Of a stretch of DNA of 64,000 nucleotides, positions 23,501 to 35,052 are shown piece by piece; the first letter of the stretch is position 1, and every line of letters begins with the position of its first letter. The notes beneath the pieces are model-generated. The model was given only the letters and a program-made list of their open reading frames with translations. It had not been told where the DNA came from and made no database searches. The stretch comes from Nematostella vectensis. Lineage: Eukaryota; Cnidaria; Anthozoa; Actiniaria; Edwardsiidae. The stretch is from positions 1,116,001 through 1,180,000 of the forward strand of contig NC_064037.1 in the NCBI RefSeq assembly GCF_932526225.1. Reading direction: 5' to 3'. Made by a program: the position numbers and the translations under genes.

Positions 23501-26500
23501 GAAGAAGAAGGTGTGTTTTTCGTCGCTTATGTTTGGCAATGTCTACTAAGTTACTGTTTTGCAAGAAATTTGAGTTATTGGAGACAAACATTAATTTCCT
23601 GAAAATGCGACTTTATTTTCATAAGAGTGAATATTTAGTAAATAGAAATGACAAGTTAAGGACTTACTTAACCTAGCTCTGTAGTTTACTAAATGAGCAA
23701 CTGAAAAAAAAAACAGTCCATCAAAAACTAATCCGCTTTACGTCTTTCCACTTATATTAACAGCATCGAATCATTGATTGATCGGCAATTTCCTATTTTA
23801 ACGACACATTCCTCACTTTTTCTAATTTTCATTATTACCGTCCTTCCAATTTTCTTTAGAAATTTCTAGTCAACGCCTAAAGCAAAAACGAGTTATTCCC
23901 AATAATTATTTATTAAAGCCTTTAAAGTATTTTAAAGAGATACTTCTTTTTGCATATTTGTCAAAATATCCCCTCAAGCATTCTATGATTCTCGCCTTGT
24001 TTAGCTTCGAGAGCTTTCACTACTCAATTGAAAAAAAAGACTAAAAAGGACAGGAAATTGTTTTCATCACATCATAGGCTGTTTTGTAGTTTATAAGATT
24101 TAGATCAACGTTCTCGCTCCGTCTGTCACCTGTCTAGCTATTGTAAGACCGATGGCGTCTCGCCAAACAGTTTTCCAAGCTTAGTTTAGCGTTTCGCCGA
24201 ACAGTTTTCTAAGCTTAGTTTAGCGTTTTGCCAAACAGTTTTCTAAGCTTAGTTTAGCTTTGCCGAGGAAGACTGTTAACTCCTTATCCAGTTGTTCTTC
24301 CTCAGAGACCGACAATATTACTACCGTGTTAGTTAGGAAGTACGGTAAATGCAATAAATATAATGGTTTTAATTTAACATTAACTTTTATATAAAAGAAT
24401 GTGTTTTAATATCTGTGTTATTGCGGTATGTATAACACCCAAAAGATCCGATACCAAATGTTTTCATAATGCCTGCATGAGTTATTACGTACATTATCTT
24501 AGAAATCTTTCACCGAATGAATATCATTTAATTGATTTAAGACTTTGTTTGCGCTATTGAACTTTGGTAAATTACATTGGATTGCTTTTATAAACTAGGA
24601 AAACATTTTCTTAAAAGTGCACCGAAAATCCCAAACAAATCGAATATGGATAACAAAAAATTAATGTTTTATTTTTGCTTATCAAAAACATGCCAGGTGC
24701 CCTTTCGTCTCGTATCATTTCATCAGCTAAGTCTGAGTTTTGCGCTAATTTTTGCTCCTAGCCTCAGTGGATTAATCGCTTCTAAGATCTGCTTATACCA
24801 ACCTTCCGGGCTAGGGAAGAAAAAAAAAATGAAAATAGAAAAAGGTAAACATTTTGATCACCTTTAAAGCAACCCTGATTTTTTTAAGCGTTCCCTTTTT
24901 TTAACATTTAATAACATGCAATCGAGGGTTTTTTAAAAGAGTGGCTTCCTAAGGCTAGCCTCAGCAGTTTTTAAAATATGTAAAAATAAAACGATGGCTT
25001 AAACTATCACTCATCGCCTGTATAAATCAACTTTCATAAATCAACTGTGTAAAGAACATTTTTGCAATATATTTCCACTAATAATTTTTTTCACTAATAT
25101 TTTCAATAGATCGCGCCATGGTAGTTTTTAGCGTTAAAAATGTTGAGTTATCTAATCAAATTTATTTTCTTTATCTTGTATCACTTTCATCTTAAAACAG
25201 ATTTCTCATTTGGTTTTAATCTCAATTCCTGTATTATTCATTAGAGAATTCTAAGCAATGGTGCTTGTCTAATCTAAACGTTCTCCATCAAAATATTGGG
25301 ACTTCGCAGACCCGAGCCGATTAACCTGATTATTGTTTGGATCCAACGAAAAAAAATTCCGTTGTATGTCTTGAGAACGAAGGTTTGTATCATATATAGT
25401 TTTCTCGTTCGATTATTTCTATTCCCTTAGAACACCATTAGCCAATCAAAATAAGATCCACTTTTGCTGTTTGACCTTGCGTTTTCTGATTGAAACATTT
25501 TTTTCCTTTTTCCTAATCACATTTTTCTCATGTAACCACACCATTTCATTAAGGGAGTTTTTCAAGCTCCCACATAAACACACGTCTATCTATAGCTTCA
25601 GAATTTGCTGAGTTTGTCGTTATCAATACTTTGAGAAAAATATTCATGATTCGGTCCAAGCCACTCTTTCTCACCTTAGCCACGAACATTTTTACATCCA
25701 ATGAAATATTCGGTATCAACACCTATCGCATTTCATCTATTAGCTTCTTTTTTCTTTAAAATGAATCGTCTTAAAATATGTGAGAAAAATTGGTTGCCTT
25801 CAGGGTGTCGATAAATGCAAACGTAGATGCATATTTTTGTTTTTTTTCATTTGATGTTCCTGAGTAATGAAATACCTTATATATACCTATATATTGAAAA
25901 TATCTGCGGAAAACGTTTTTGTTGTTTTTGTGCCTGAGAATTGATGCAAACGTTGTTCTCTTTTTTCATTTTAGATTTAAACTTACTTGTTTCTTCTCTT
26001 GGGAATGCCCCTGTAAAAAAACACAAAGGCAAATATTTTACTTCACCACACCTTTAACGTTTTGCTAGGGTTTCAACCAGCAGCAGTCTGTGCTTGATTC
26101 CCCTGTATGAATAATACCAGTATTCCCTATCAAAGGGAATATTCCTAAAAAGGGTCATATTAATGTTTCAGCCAAAAGCAAAAGCTGAAGAACTGCTCTT
26201 TGTCACCCACAGTAAGGGGTAAATTACGAATTGCGTCCGTTGCGTTATGTGAGGAGATGTCTAGGAGTAAAGTCGCAGTAAATTTTCTATTTTCCCGTTT
26301 AAAAAGGGGGGTCGAGAGCCAGTTAAAAGCTCGACTTTTGTGACCTTTTGCTTTATTACAGTTTTAAATTTGCTACAAACTTAACTAGGATTTGAATACG
26401 AAAAAATCATTAAATATTTACGTGTTCGCGTTTGTGTTTTTCATGTGTCCGCCACATTTTGGTAAGGCTGCACGCATTTTACTTAAACACTAACATTGGC

Positions 26501-26830
26501 TACAAACTTTTTATTACAAAAAATACAAAACATACAAAAATGAAAAGTTATTTTTTAAACTTGTTCTCCATTATCAAAACTTTTTGAAATTGTGTATCTT
26601 TTTTACAAGAAACTAAAAATGATCTTATCTTGTCTTAACACGAAAAGGCGGGAAATCTTAGCTTCCTTCTGAGGCTGCTGATATGGTGATACTAGCCTGC
26701 GATTAATTGCTTCAAATTGGATGGGAATAGGAACAGAGAAAAATAACATTATATCATGCGGAGGAAAATACTACTTACATGTAATGGCGACAACGCAGCC
26801 GAGAAAGAGAAGCGCTGAAATCTTATTCAT
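20530..26830 (-). CDS. Micro-exon gene for a secreted, cysteine-containing peptide precursor
   Basis: Family not recognised. Core exons, all with AG before and GT after: 26779-26830 (ATG, 17-residue hydrophobic signal peptide, GTAAGT donor), 25987-26010, 22778-22807, 22657-22692, 22379-22438, 22224-22277, 22013-22036, 21405-21440 and 20530-20627 (stop). Four further candidates fit the same rule: 24799-24810, 23839-23865, 23668-23700 (strong poly-T acceptor) and 22934-22957. Every internal exon is a multiple of three and phase 1, so any combination stays in frame; the core set gives 137 residues. The middle is acidic/charged. The penultimate exon ends in Arg-Lys-Arg, a likely convertase site, and the last exon holds a Cys-Cys-x3-Cys-x15-Cys region of about 30 residues. 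This layout fits a neuropeptide, hormone, antimicrobial or venom-type precursor; which one cannot be told. Four donors are the same GTTAGT. Exon choice is by eye without transcripts. Confidence 0.6.
21770..21930. repeat. Two diverged repeat units in a micro-exon gene intron
   Basis: The phrase 'cgtgtagaaattactaaaaa' (about 21778) is echoed by 'cgtgttgaaattacataaaa' (about 21847), each followed by a 'ctctaggcaact'-like block. A third relative, 'cttgtagaaattacacaaaa', lies near 34195, so this is a dispersed repeat. Confidence 0.5.
24165..24265. repeat. 34-bp tandem repeat, three copies
   Basis: The unit 'cagttttctaagcttagttt' with 'agcgtttcgccgaa' is repeated three times. On the minus strand each copy reads Leu-Glu-Asn-Cys-Leu-Ala-Lys-Arg in the frame that would follow the candidate terminal exon at 24220-24320. 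Confidence 0.8.
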
Positions 26831-26909
26831 TCTGATGCTATTCAGGCCTCACTTCTTCCCACCCTGTCTTGCTTTACGCACGAAGTGAGCTTATACAGAA
26901 TTAGTGCAG

Positions 26910-26919
26910 CTTTATATAT
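26910..26919 (-). promoter_or_regulatory. TATA box of the micro-exon gene
   Basis: The minus strand reads ATATATAAAG about 80 nt upstream of the signal-peptide ATG, a normal distance for a TATA box plus a short 5' leader. A CCAAT motif (minus strand, 26977-26981) lies a further 60 nt upstream. Both support transcription starting near 26880 on the minus strand. Confidence 0.6.
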
Positions 26920-26989
26920 CATTCGCTCACTACCTTACTAAAGGCACATCACCGAACAGTGAAATGCTTGTTAGTGATTGGCTACCGAC

Positions 26990-29900
26990 TCAGAAATAAC
27001 CCAAACGAGGCTATCCCGGCGTCCAATGGTATTTCCTTATAGATTGCTTGGATTTGTTGATTTTTACTCCCTCGGCTCGTCACCTGGCCGGGTTCTCACG
27101 ACATCAAAAGGCTTTTGTACCGATGGGACAGCCAGTGTAGAGTAAAGTAATTTTATTTCATTCCAATCTAAGTCTCATTCACGGTAATGGGTGTTTGTTC
27201 AAGCCGAACGAATTGTAAAATATTTATCTCTTCCAGTTTTGTTTCATTTGTGCAAACGCGTAGGCCACGGCAACTAATAAGCAAATAACTATTCTCAACT
27301 CATAAACTCTGTTAAACCTAAACCCGGGTATTTGTTTATGGGATTATTTTGTGTGTGGCTTTAAATTAACCGCAACATAACTAAATAACTTGGATCAGAG
27401 AGCTTCGCTGTTCTCGTCGGGCGCAGATCACTGTTTATTGGTTTTGCGTGTGAGGCAAAATGAATCATAGCAAAAGATGCGCCAAATGCTTTTGTCCAAC
27501 ACTTTCAAAAAGGTGATTTCGCTAACACAGTTAGAGCTGAATTTAAATTTGATGTCGATCTGAATTAAAATAAGAATCACGTCGTTAATATTTCAGAATG
27601 GGAAAAAAATCAATTAGCTTTAAAGAAGTCACGCCTCCACAAAATAAACTGTTTTTATGGGGGTCAAGTTAGTGTGTGTCGTATAATTAAGAAATATTTT
27701 AGAATTTTTAGTTCGGTTTCTCGTTAAGAAGGGACTGTGAGTGTTTTTATTAATACATGCTTTTGTTGTTATTATTCCTTAGAAACACTATTTGTGTAGC
27801 TATGTATATGCCATAGGCAACAAGGAAACGAAATCGAGTAAAACTAATTACATTCGACATAGTAAGTAAAATTCTATAAGAATGTGATGACTCGATACTA
27901 GAAAAAAATGGCAGAAAATTTCCCTTATATCCTAACGTTAGAACCACAGCTAAGACTCATTTATGTCATGTATCTTTGAATCAAATATGAGAAACAAAAA
28001 CATCTTTCGCGTATGCATCAATAGAAAATCCTGGAAATGAATATTTTATAGTATATTTAAAGAAGTCAAACACTCTTATAAAGTGTTCTTAGGCCAAAAT
28101 ATGACCATTTGTTCACTTTTATTATATATATTTTTTGTATTTTTTTTTAATATTTTACTACTACTGGTTGAAGCGGAGTTTCTTTCCTAAGGTACGTCCA
28201 ATTAATTTCCCTTAAAAAGTTTTCTTCGCCAATTAACTTTTCTTTTTTCTAGTTCGTAAAATATTTAATATGTTTCCGCGCTTGTTGCCCTGGAGGTGCT
28301 TAGCGAAACCAAAACATTGCCGTCACCCATGGCATGCATCAACATTACCCCGCGAAATTTCCAGCCGTTCCTATGTTTCACTTTGGCGGAAGATAAAGAC
28401 CTCCTATACTGATTTTATCCCAGATTATCCCTCAACCAATCTCCTTTCGTAAATTAAAGAACTCTTTTGAGGACAAAAACGTGCAAATAATAGTAACTTT
28501 CTCCCCGGAGTAAATGTCTGTCAGTAAAATTCTCGCGCATAGTTTGTAGTTTTCATATGAAATCAACAATGCGTCGTTGCGATTAATGGGTTGCGCCGTA
28601 TTTCCCCCTTGCGCGCTTCAGCCTAAGGTACCATTTTGTTATCGTCCTCGCTCAGATAAGCGTTGCACATAATAATGAATGTGCTTTATCGCGCTCGGTG
28701 ATGGCGAGCTGTTCATTACAGTGTAGACAGCCCACAGCATTCCGGCGATCGCCATGATATGATTTCCCTTTCGCCGATGACTATTGGGATGATTGTAAAG
28801 ATATGTGGATAATACGTGCAGGGACCGATTCTTCTGCATCTGTTATCTTGCGGTGCAATATATTGCATAGAAGAACGCGCGCTTTTTAATTTTCGTCTTT
28901 GCGCTGTTTCTCATCGTGAAATTTCATTTTCGAAAGAGTGGCCGAACTCAAAACACTCACACTTAGACCTTCGGTGACATAATTGCGCGACCTGTGAAAC
29001 CATATTAAAAGACAATAAATTTCGATATAGCATTAGTCTATAGTACGGTAATTGTGTTTATATGCGATCCACTTTTCGTACGTGGGTGAATCATCGGTCA
29101 AAAGAGACTTGTCTTTCAGTATTAATTCTAAGAATACTCTAGTGTGCTTACTTTTGGTTAAAACCGTTCATTCTTATATGTTTAGCAGAGGCGGGTAACA
29201 TACCGTCTATATTTGTTAGCGTCTATTTGTGTGCGTCTATATCTGTGTTTTGTTCGAGTATTGCCATATATTTTTTAAAAACCTTTTCCGAGTTTCTTGT
29301 CTCCAAAGTTTCTTTCATATTGTATAATGGTCAAGTTCATCATATTTACTCATATAGTTTTCACCACAATGATTAGTCGTCATTTACCATCCTTCGCCTT
29401 ACGGGCATTTTGCTTCCACGCAGATTCTTTTACTATTTCTTAGAGTGTCGAGGAAAATAGGTTGATACTTTTTCGTTTGACACTCAGTTATTCTGTGGAT
29501 TAGTTTTAAACTCAATTGGTTTTGGGTACTTTGTTATTTAAAAAATTAATGTATTTTGTTAATAAGAAAAGCCGACATCGCCAAAACAGCTTTTGGGACA
29601 TTCGAAGTAAAAGCGAAATCACCTTTTGGACTAGTTCTGGAGATTTGTCTGGAGAAGGCAACTGTCTTAAGCTCTTTTCTTATAAACGCTCTTTGTTTTT
29701 GACATCGATATTTTATCGTATGTGGTGTAGGATGGACCAATTTTTAGCCGCAAATCTTCGAGATGTTTTATAGTTTGTCGCGTCCAACGCGCTACGAGCG
29801 AGTGTAACAAAGTGAGTGTATGGACACCGGCAATGCGACATTTAACCTGTCATATATTTGCAAGTTTGACAGATAACAGATAAAGACCTTCTAATTTTTC

Positions 29901-30950
29901 TGTGTTATTAACCAGACTGGAAACATTTTGCCAAACAAGCCAAGACTCACAATAGAGCCATCGGAAGAAAACTCCACTAGGCTTACTGACGCGCTGTAAA
30001 CGATTCCCTTACAAATTCTCTTCGTATGACATGGTTATATTTCTTGGTTTCGATATATCGTTTTTTCCCCAAATTTGCCTTGAATAACGTACATGTGCGA
30101 TTTACAATCAAGAATCGGGCCTTTTTCATCGCTTTTATAGGTATATTTGAAAGCAGTTTTAATCATTTCGAATAAATTTTATTCTCACGATCCCAATACT
30201 ATTGACCCCACGATAAATCTGTCCTAATTCGTGTAAAGTGAAATCTTTTCCTTCAAGTGACTCTCAGCCCCGTATAATATGGGCTAAACGGGCTTATTGT
30301 TTCAAAGGCGGTTGCGGATCAAGTCTCACTGATTAAGTCGTAGAGGTGTGACATGGACGCGTTCGAGTCGGTTCAAAACCAGTTGTAAAGAACAACTAAA
30401 CATTTACGTGTTTCAAGGAACGCATCCATGAAGTTATCACCTGTTGAACAAAACATCAATAGTACAAGTGCTGTGATTGGCTCTTGGACAAAAAGTAGAA
30501 TAGTATGCACGCCCTGATTGGTACTTTTGTTTGCTTAAGGTGCGTTTCTATCTCCATAAGTAATTTTATAAATAAAACCCATCTGAGGACCCTTATTAGC
30601 AATAATTAGAATAATAGTAGTAATAGTAATTGGCTTATCCACTCCTTTCGTAGTGTTTCTCATAAACTTACAGGAACACTAAGCAAAATTACAACCGTTT
30701 ATTTGAGGTGGACGGGGACACTTGATACACTTGGTCATTTTTTCAAGAGGTAAACAACCCGTTCAACCAACCGAAAGGAACTATCCATCTTGGTCGCTTT
30801 CATGACCGTTTACATCGCGAATAGACACCAGAATAGAAATCGCAAGTTAGAGCGGTCCTTATCGAGTGTGGTGACGTCTTTGTATCGCATTTCCTTATTA
30901 TCCTAAAAGGGCCATCTGCGTCAACGCAAGTATAGCTCTACCCACGTCTC
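26990..30950. other. AT-rich gene-poor region
   Basis: No open frame longer than about 85 codons and no recognisable domain on either strand. Local features are T-rich runs and short A/T microsatellites, for example around 28125-28155 and 30600-30640. Unseen short exons cannot be excluded. Confidence 0.5.
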
Positions 30951-32998
30951 GCACCTTAGGAGCGCATTGTTCAGATTGTCACGATGTAGTTGTTAGGAGC
31001 GCATTGTTCAGATTGTCCCGGTGTATTTGTTAGGAGCGAATTGTTCAGATTGTCCCGGTGTAGTTGTTAGGAGCGCATTGTTCAGATTGTGGCCGGTGTA
31101 GTTGCTAGGAGCGCATTGTTCAGATTGTCCCGGTGTAGTTGCTAGGAGCGCATTGTTCAGATTGTCCCGGTGTATTTGTTAGGAGCGCATTGTTCAGATT
31201 GTCCCGGTGTATTTGTTAGGAGCGAATTGTTCAGATTGTCCCGGTGTAGTTGTTAGGAGCGCATTGTTCAGATTGTGGCCGGTGTAGTTGCTAGGAGCGC
31301 ATTGTTCAGATTGTCCCGGTGTAGTTGCTAGGAGCGCATTGTTCAGATTGTCCCGGTGTATTTGTTAGGAGCGCATTGTTCAGATTGTCCCGGTGTATTT
31401 GTTAGGAGCGCATTGTTCAGATCGTCCCGGTGTAGTTGCTAGGAGCGCATTGTTCAGATTGTCCCGATGTAGTCCTTAGGAGCGCATTGTTCAGATTGTC
31501 CCGGTGTAGTTGTTAGGAGCGCATTGTTCAGATTGTCCCGATGTATTTGTTAGGAGCGCATTGTTCAGATTGTCCCGGTGTAGTTGTTAGGAGCGAATTG
31601 TTCAGATTGTCCCGGTGTAGTTGTTAGGAGCGCATTGTTCAGATTGTGGCCGGTGTAGTTGCTAGGAGCGCATTGTTCAGATTGTCCCGGTGTATTTGTT
31701 AGGAGCGCATTGTTCAGATTGTCCCGGTGTATTTGTTAGGAGCGCATTGTTCAGATCGTCCCGGTGTATTTGTTAGGAGCGCATTGTTCAGATTGTGGCC
31801 GGTGTAGTTGCTAGGAGCGCATTGTTCAGATTGTTCCGATGTAGTTGTAAGGAGCGCATTGTTCAGATTGTCCCGGTGTAGTCCTTAGGAGCGCATTGTT
31901 CAGATTGTGGCCGGTGTAGTTGTTAGGAGCGCATTGTTCAGATTGTCCCGGTGTAGTCCTTAGGAGCGCATTGTTCAGATTGTCCCGGTGTAGTCCTTAG
32001 GAGCGCATTGTTCAGATTGTCCCGATGTAGTCCTTAGGAGCGCATTGTTCAGATTGTCCCGGTGTATTTGTTAGGAGCGCATTGTTCAGATTGTCCCGGT
32101 GTAGTTGCTAGGAGCGCATTGTTCAGATTGTCCCGATGTAGTTGTTAGGAGCGCATTGTTCAGATTGTCCCGGTGTAGTTGTAAGGAGCGCATTGTTCAG
32201 ATTGTCCCGGTGTAGTCCTTAGGAGCGCATTGTTCAGATTGTGGCCGGTGTAGTTGTTAGGAGCGCATTGTTCAGATTGTCCCGGTGTAGTCCTTAGGAG
32301 CGCATTGTTCAGATTGTCCCGATGTAGTCCTTAGGAGCGCATTGTTCAGATTGTCCCGATGTAGTCCTTAGGAGCGCATTGTTCAGATTGTCCCGGTGTA
32401 TTTGTTAGGAGAGCATTGTTCAGATTGTCCCGGTGTAGTTGCTAGGAGCGCATTGTTCAGATTGTCCCGATGTAGTTGCTAGGAGCGCATTGTTCAGCAT
32501 GTCCCGATGTAGTTGCTAGAAGCGCATTGTTCAGATTGTCCCGATGTAGTTGCTAGAAGCGCATTGTTCAGATTGTCCCGATGTAGTTGTTAGGAGCGCA
32601 TTGTTCAGATTGTCCCGATGTAGTTGTTAGGAGCGCATTGTTAAGCTTGTCCCGGTGTAGTTGTTAGGAGCGCATTGTTCAGATTGTTCCGATGTAGTTG
32701 TAAGGAGCGCATTATTCAGATTGTCCCGATGTAGTTGTTAGGAGCGCATTGTTCAGATTGTCCCGGTGTAGTTGTTAGGAGCGCGTTGTTCAGATTGTCC
32801 CGGTGTAGTTGTTAGGAGCGCATTGTTCAGATTGTCCCGGTGTAGTTGTTAGGAGCGCATTGTTCAGATTGTCCCGATGTAGTTGTAAGGAGCGCATTGT
32901 TCAGATTGTCGCGATGTAGTTGTTATGAGCGCATTGTTCAGATTGTCCCGATGTAGTTGTTAGGAGCGCATTGTTCAGCAATGTCCCGATGTATTTAT
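30950..32998. repeat. 37-bp minisatellite, about 55 copies
   Basis: The unit contains 'aggagcgcattgttcagatt' followed by 'gtcccggtgtagttgtt'. Variants carry 'ggccgg' for 'cccgg' (38 bp), 'gcgaatt' for 'gcgcatt', and tails 'tgtattt', 'tgtagttgc' or 'tgtagtcctt'. A block of five units (about 186 bp) with the same order of variants occurs at about 31015 and again at 31200, a higher-order repeat. No open frame or unique spacers are present. Confidence 0.97.
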
Positions 32999-33481
32999 TA
33001 GTTTCCCTCCTACGTCACGCTTACGCCATGCACTCATGGCAACACTTCCACAGGAGCACGTGATCTAATCTGATAATGGCTGACGTAATTCAGCTCTTTT
33101 TGTAGTTATATTTTAGCTTCGTTTCTTGTGATAGCTTCATCTCCGCAATAAAGCTCAGGGATAATTCCGAGATAGATTCACAGATAGCGTTAAGAGTATT
33201 TCTGGTCCCAATTAAAGGCTGTCTGTGAGGAACGTGCTTTGGTCTTTTTTACTATGCTGAAGAACTTTATTTGTTTGTTTGTGAAGCAAGAAGACGTCAC
33301 ATAAGTAGATTTGCAAGCACACCTCTTGTTACATTTGCATCCCAGTGATTGATCCTGCCCTCTGTTCGTAATCCAGTGGAATTATTTCAAAAGGTTTCAT
33401 ATTTCATTGCAGAACATTTTAATACAAATATTCAAAGCCTTCTGAGCCGGTACTAGCGGGTTTTTCTTAATTCAAATAGTT

Positions 33482-33582
33482 CAGATATCAGGAATTGTCG
33501 CATATGAATGAAATCAGATATCAAAAATTGTCGCATATGAATGAAATCAGATATCAGGAATTGTCGCATATGAATGAAAGGA
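33482..33582. repeat. 33-bp tandem repeat, three copies
   Basis: 'cagatatcaggaattgtcgc' plus 'atatgaatgaaat' is repeated three times with minor changes. Just downstream, 'ataaccgtctccttgtgtac' also occurs twice (about 33630 and 33667). Confidence 0.9.
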
Positions 33583-33599
33583 ACAGAAAGAACCAGCTT

Positions 33600-34273
33600 T
33601 TCCCGCAAACCGAGCACTGAAATTTTTCATAACCGTCTCCTTGTGTACTTACATACCCGTACTTACATAACCGTCTCCTTGTGTACTTTACAGCCCCGCT
33701 GACCACCAGACCGACAACTTTACGAATACCTCGGGTTTTATCTGCTTATCAATGATTTAATGAGGGTAATAAAGTGAATACAGAGTATAAGATTTGCTTC
33801 GGTTCTAGTACACATAAAAAGTGCAAGTTTACAAAGCCATCTCTTTAAACAGCCTTTACACATACACAGCGGCGTAGCATAATAAAAGCCAAAACAAAGA
33901 CGGACAGAAAACACTTGGCTGGAGCTGTCTGACACCGATTTTGTATAAAGGATTAATTAAAAACGTATCATTTGTTTGGTAGTTTAGATACATTTTGCTT
34001 CCTATAGGAATCTCTTTCTCAAGCATTTCTGTACATTTCTGGGGCGTGTCTGAAATGTGCATAATCGACGCACGCGCTTGGAGGTTGCTGAGAAGTATAA
34101 CATTTTACGAAAGTGTTTACGCGCAATCCTTTCCAGGAGTTGACATCGACTATTTTTAAAAGAAAAGAAAGAAAGAAAAACTGCTCGATTTATCCTTGTA
34201 GAAATTACACAAAATAGTATCTAGGAAATCCAAAGCTAGTTAGAGTTACGGGCAGTTCGAGTTATTGGAGTTC
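33600..34273. other. Intergenic, no gene recognised
   Basis: AT-rich sequence between the small 33-bp repeat and the left end of the BEL element. It holds a relative of the dispersed repeat seen at 21770-21930 (near 34195) directly beside the insertion site. Confidence 0.5.
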
Positions 34274-34278
34274 CACCC

Positions 34279-34585
34279 TGTAACGGCATCCGCATGCCAT
34301 GGATAACCCCTTAGTTATTTTTAGTCATCTCATTACGTCACCAATCAATGTAACGCTAGCGATCACGTGACCTTAGCTTTATAAATGCAGCAAACTTGTA
34401 AAGCCCCTAAGGCTCACAGAAATTCGACGGGTTCACACGGGTTTAAGTTAGCGCCGCCCTAGGCCAAACTCGCTGTAAAGCTTACCAAGTTCTTACACGC
34501 AATAAAACCCTAGCCTTGTGGAATTTGTGAGTACTTCATCAAAGTTTCCCGGATCTCTCCGCCACGCGGAGCTGACGCCGCTACA
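34279..34585 (+). repeat. 5' LTR of BEL/Pao element
   Basis: Starts TG and ends CA, contains a TATA-like 'tttataaatg' near 34380 and an 'aataaaa' signal near 34501, as expected for promoter and polyadenylation functions. It matches the copy at 40572-40878 in length and, by eye, in sequence. Confidence 0.95.
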
Positions 34586-35052
34586 GTCGAATTTCTGTTG
34601 GAAAGCTGAATCCCTGCCGATTCAAGCAAGTCCTCAGTCAAGTCAAGTCCAAGTCAAGCTTCCCTGAAGCTCTAAGCCCATCAAAGGAGAAAAGGCCAGT
34701 CAAGTCCGCCGACCCCTAGACCCGAACCGCCCATCCGAAAACCGTAAGTCCGTTCCACTTTTTCTACTAATTTCGAAAATTTGGTTCAACTACAACCGGA
34801 TACGCAGAGATTTCACAACAAAGGAATGCTCTCTGCATTACACAAAAGTCAAAAGTTTCAAACCACATGAAGACAGAAAATTTTGAAGTCATTCTCAATT
34901 AGAATTCACAAACTGATTAATCATCTACTGGTTTCTTCAGTATATTGCCATTATTCTACGTCGTCTGTTCGTTAATACAAAAAAAATAAAAAAACTTTGT
35001 GTGACTTATCATCTTGCCGCTCGCCGCGACCATCTACAATAAGAATTTAAGA

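Noticed and set aside
23440-23510. Extra micro-exon after a strong minus-strand acceptor at about 23498
   Set aside because: The acceptor is good, but in phase 1 the frame runs to a stop without a usable donor that keeps length divisible by three.
24010-24045. Extra minus-strand micro-exon near 24030
   Set aside because: The only donor gives 17 nt and a stop codon in phase 1.
30950-32998. CRISPR-like regular array
   Set aside because: The whole unit repeats; there are no unique spacers, and the genome is eukaryotic. It is a minisatellite, as are the arrays at 41705, 52060 and 62399.
35014-35052. Upstream start for the BEL gag-pol frame
   Set aside because: The frame is open here but begins at TTG; the first ATG is at 35053.
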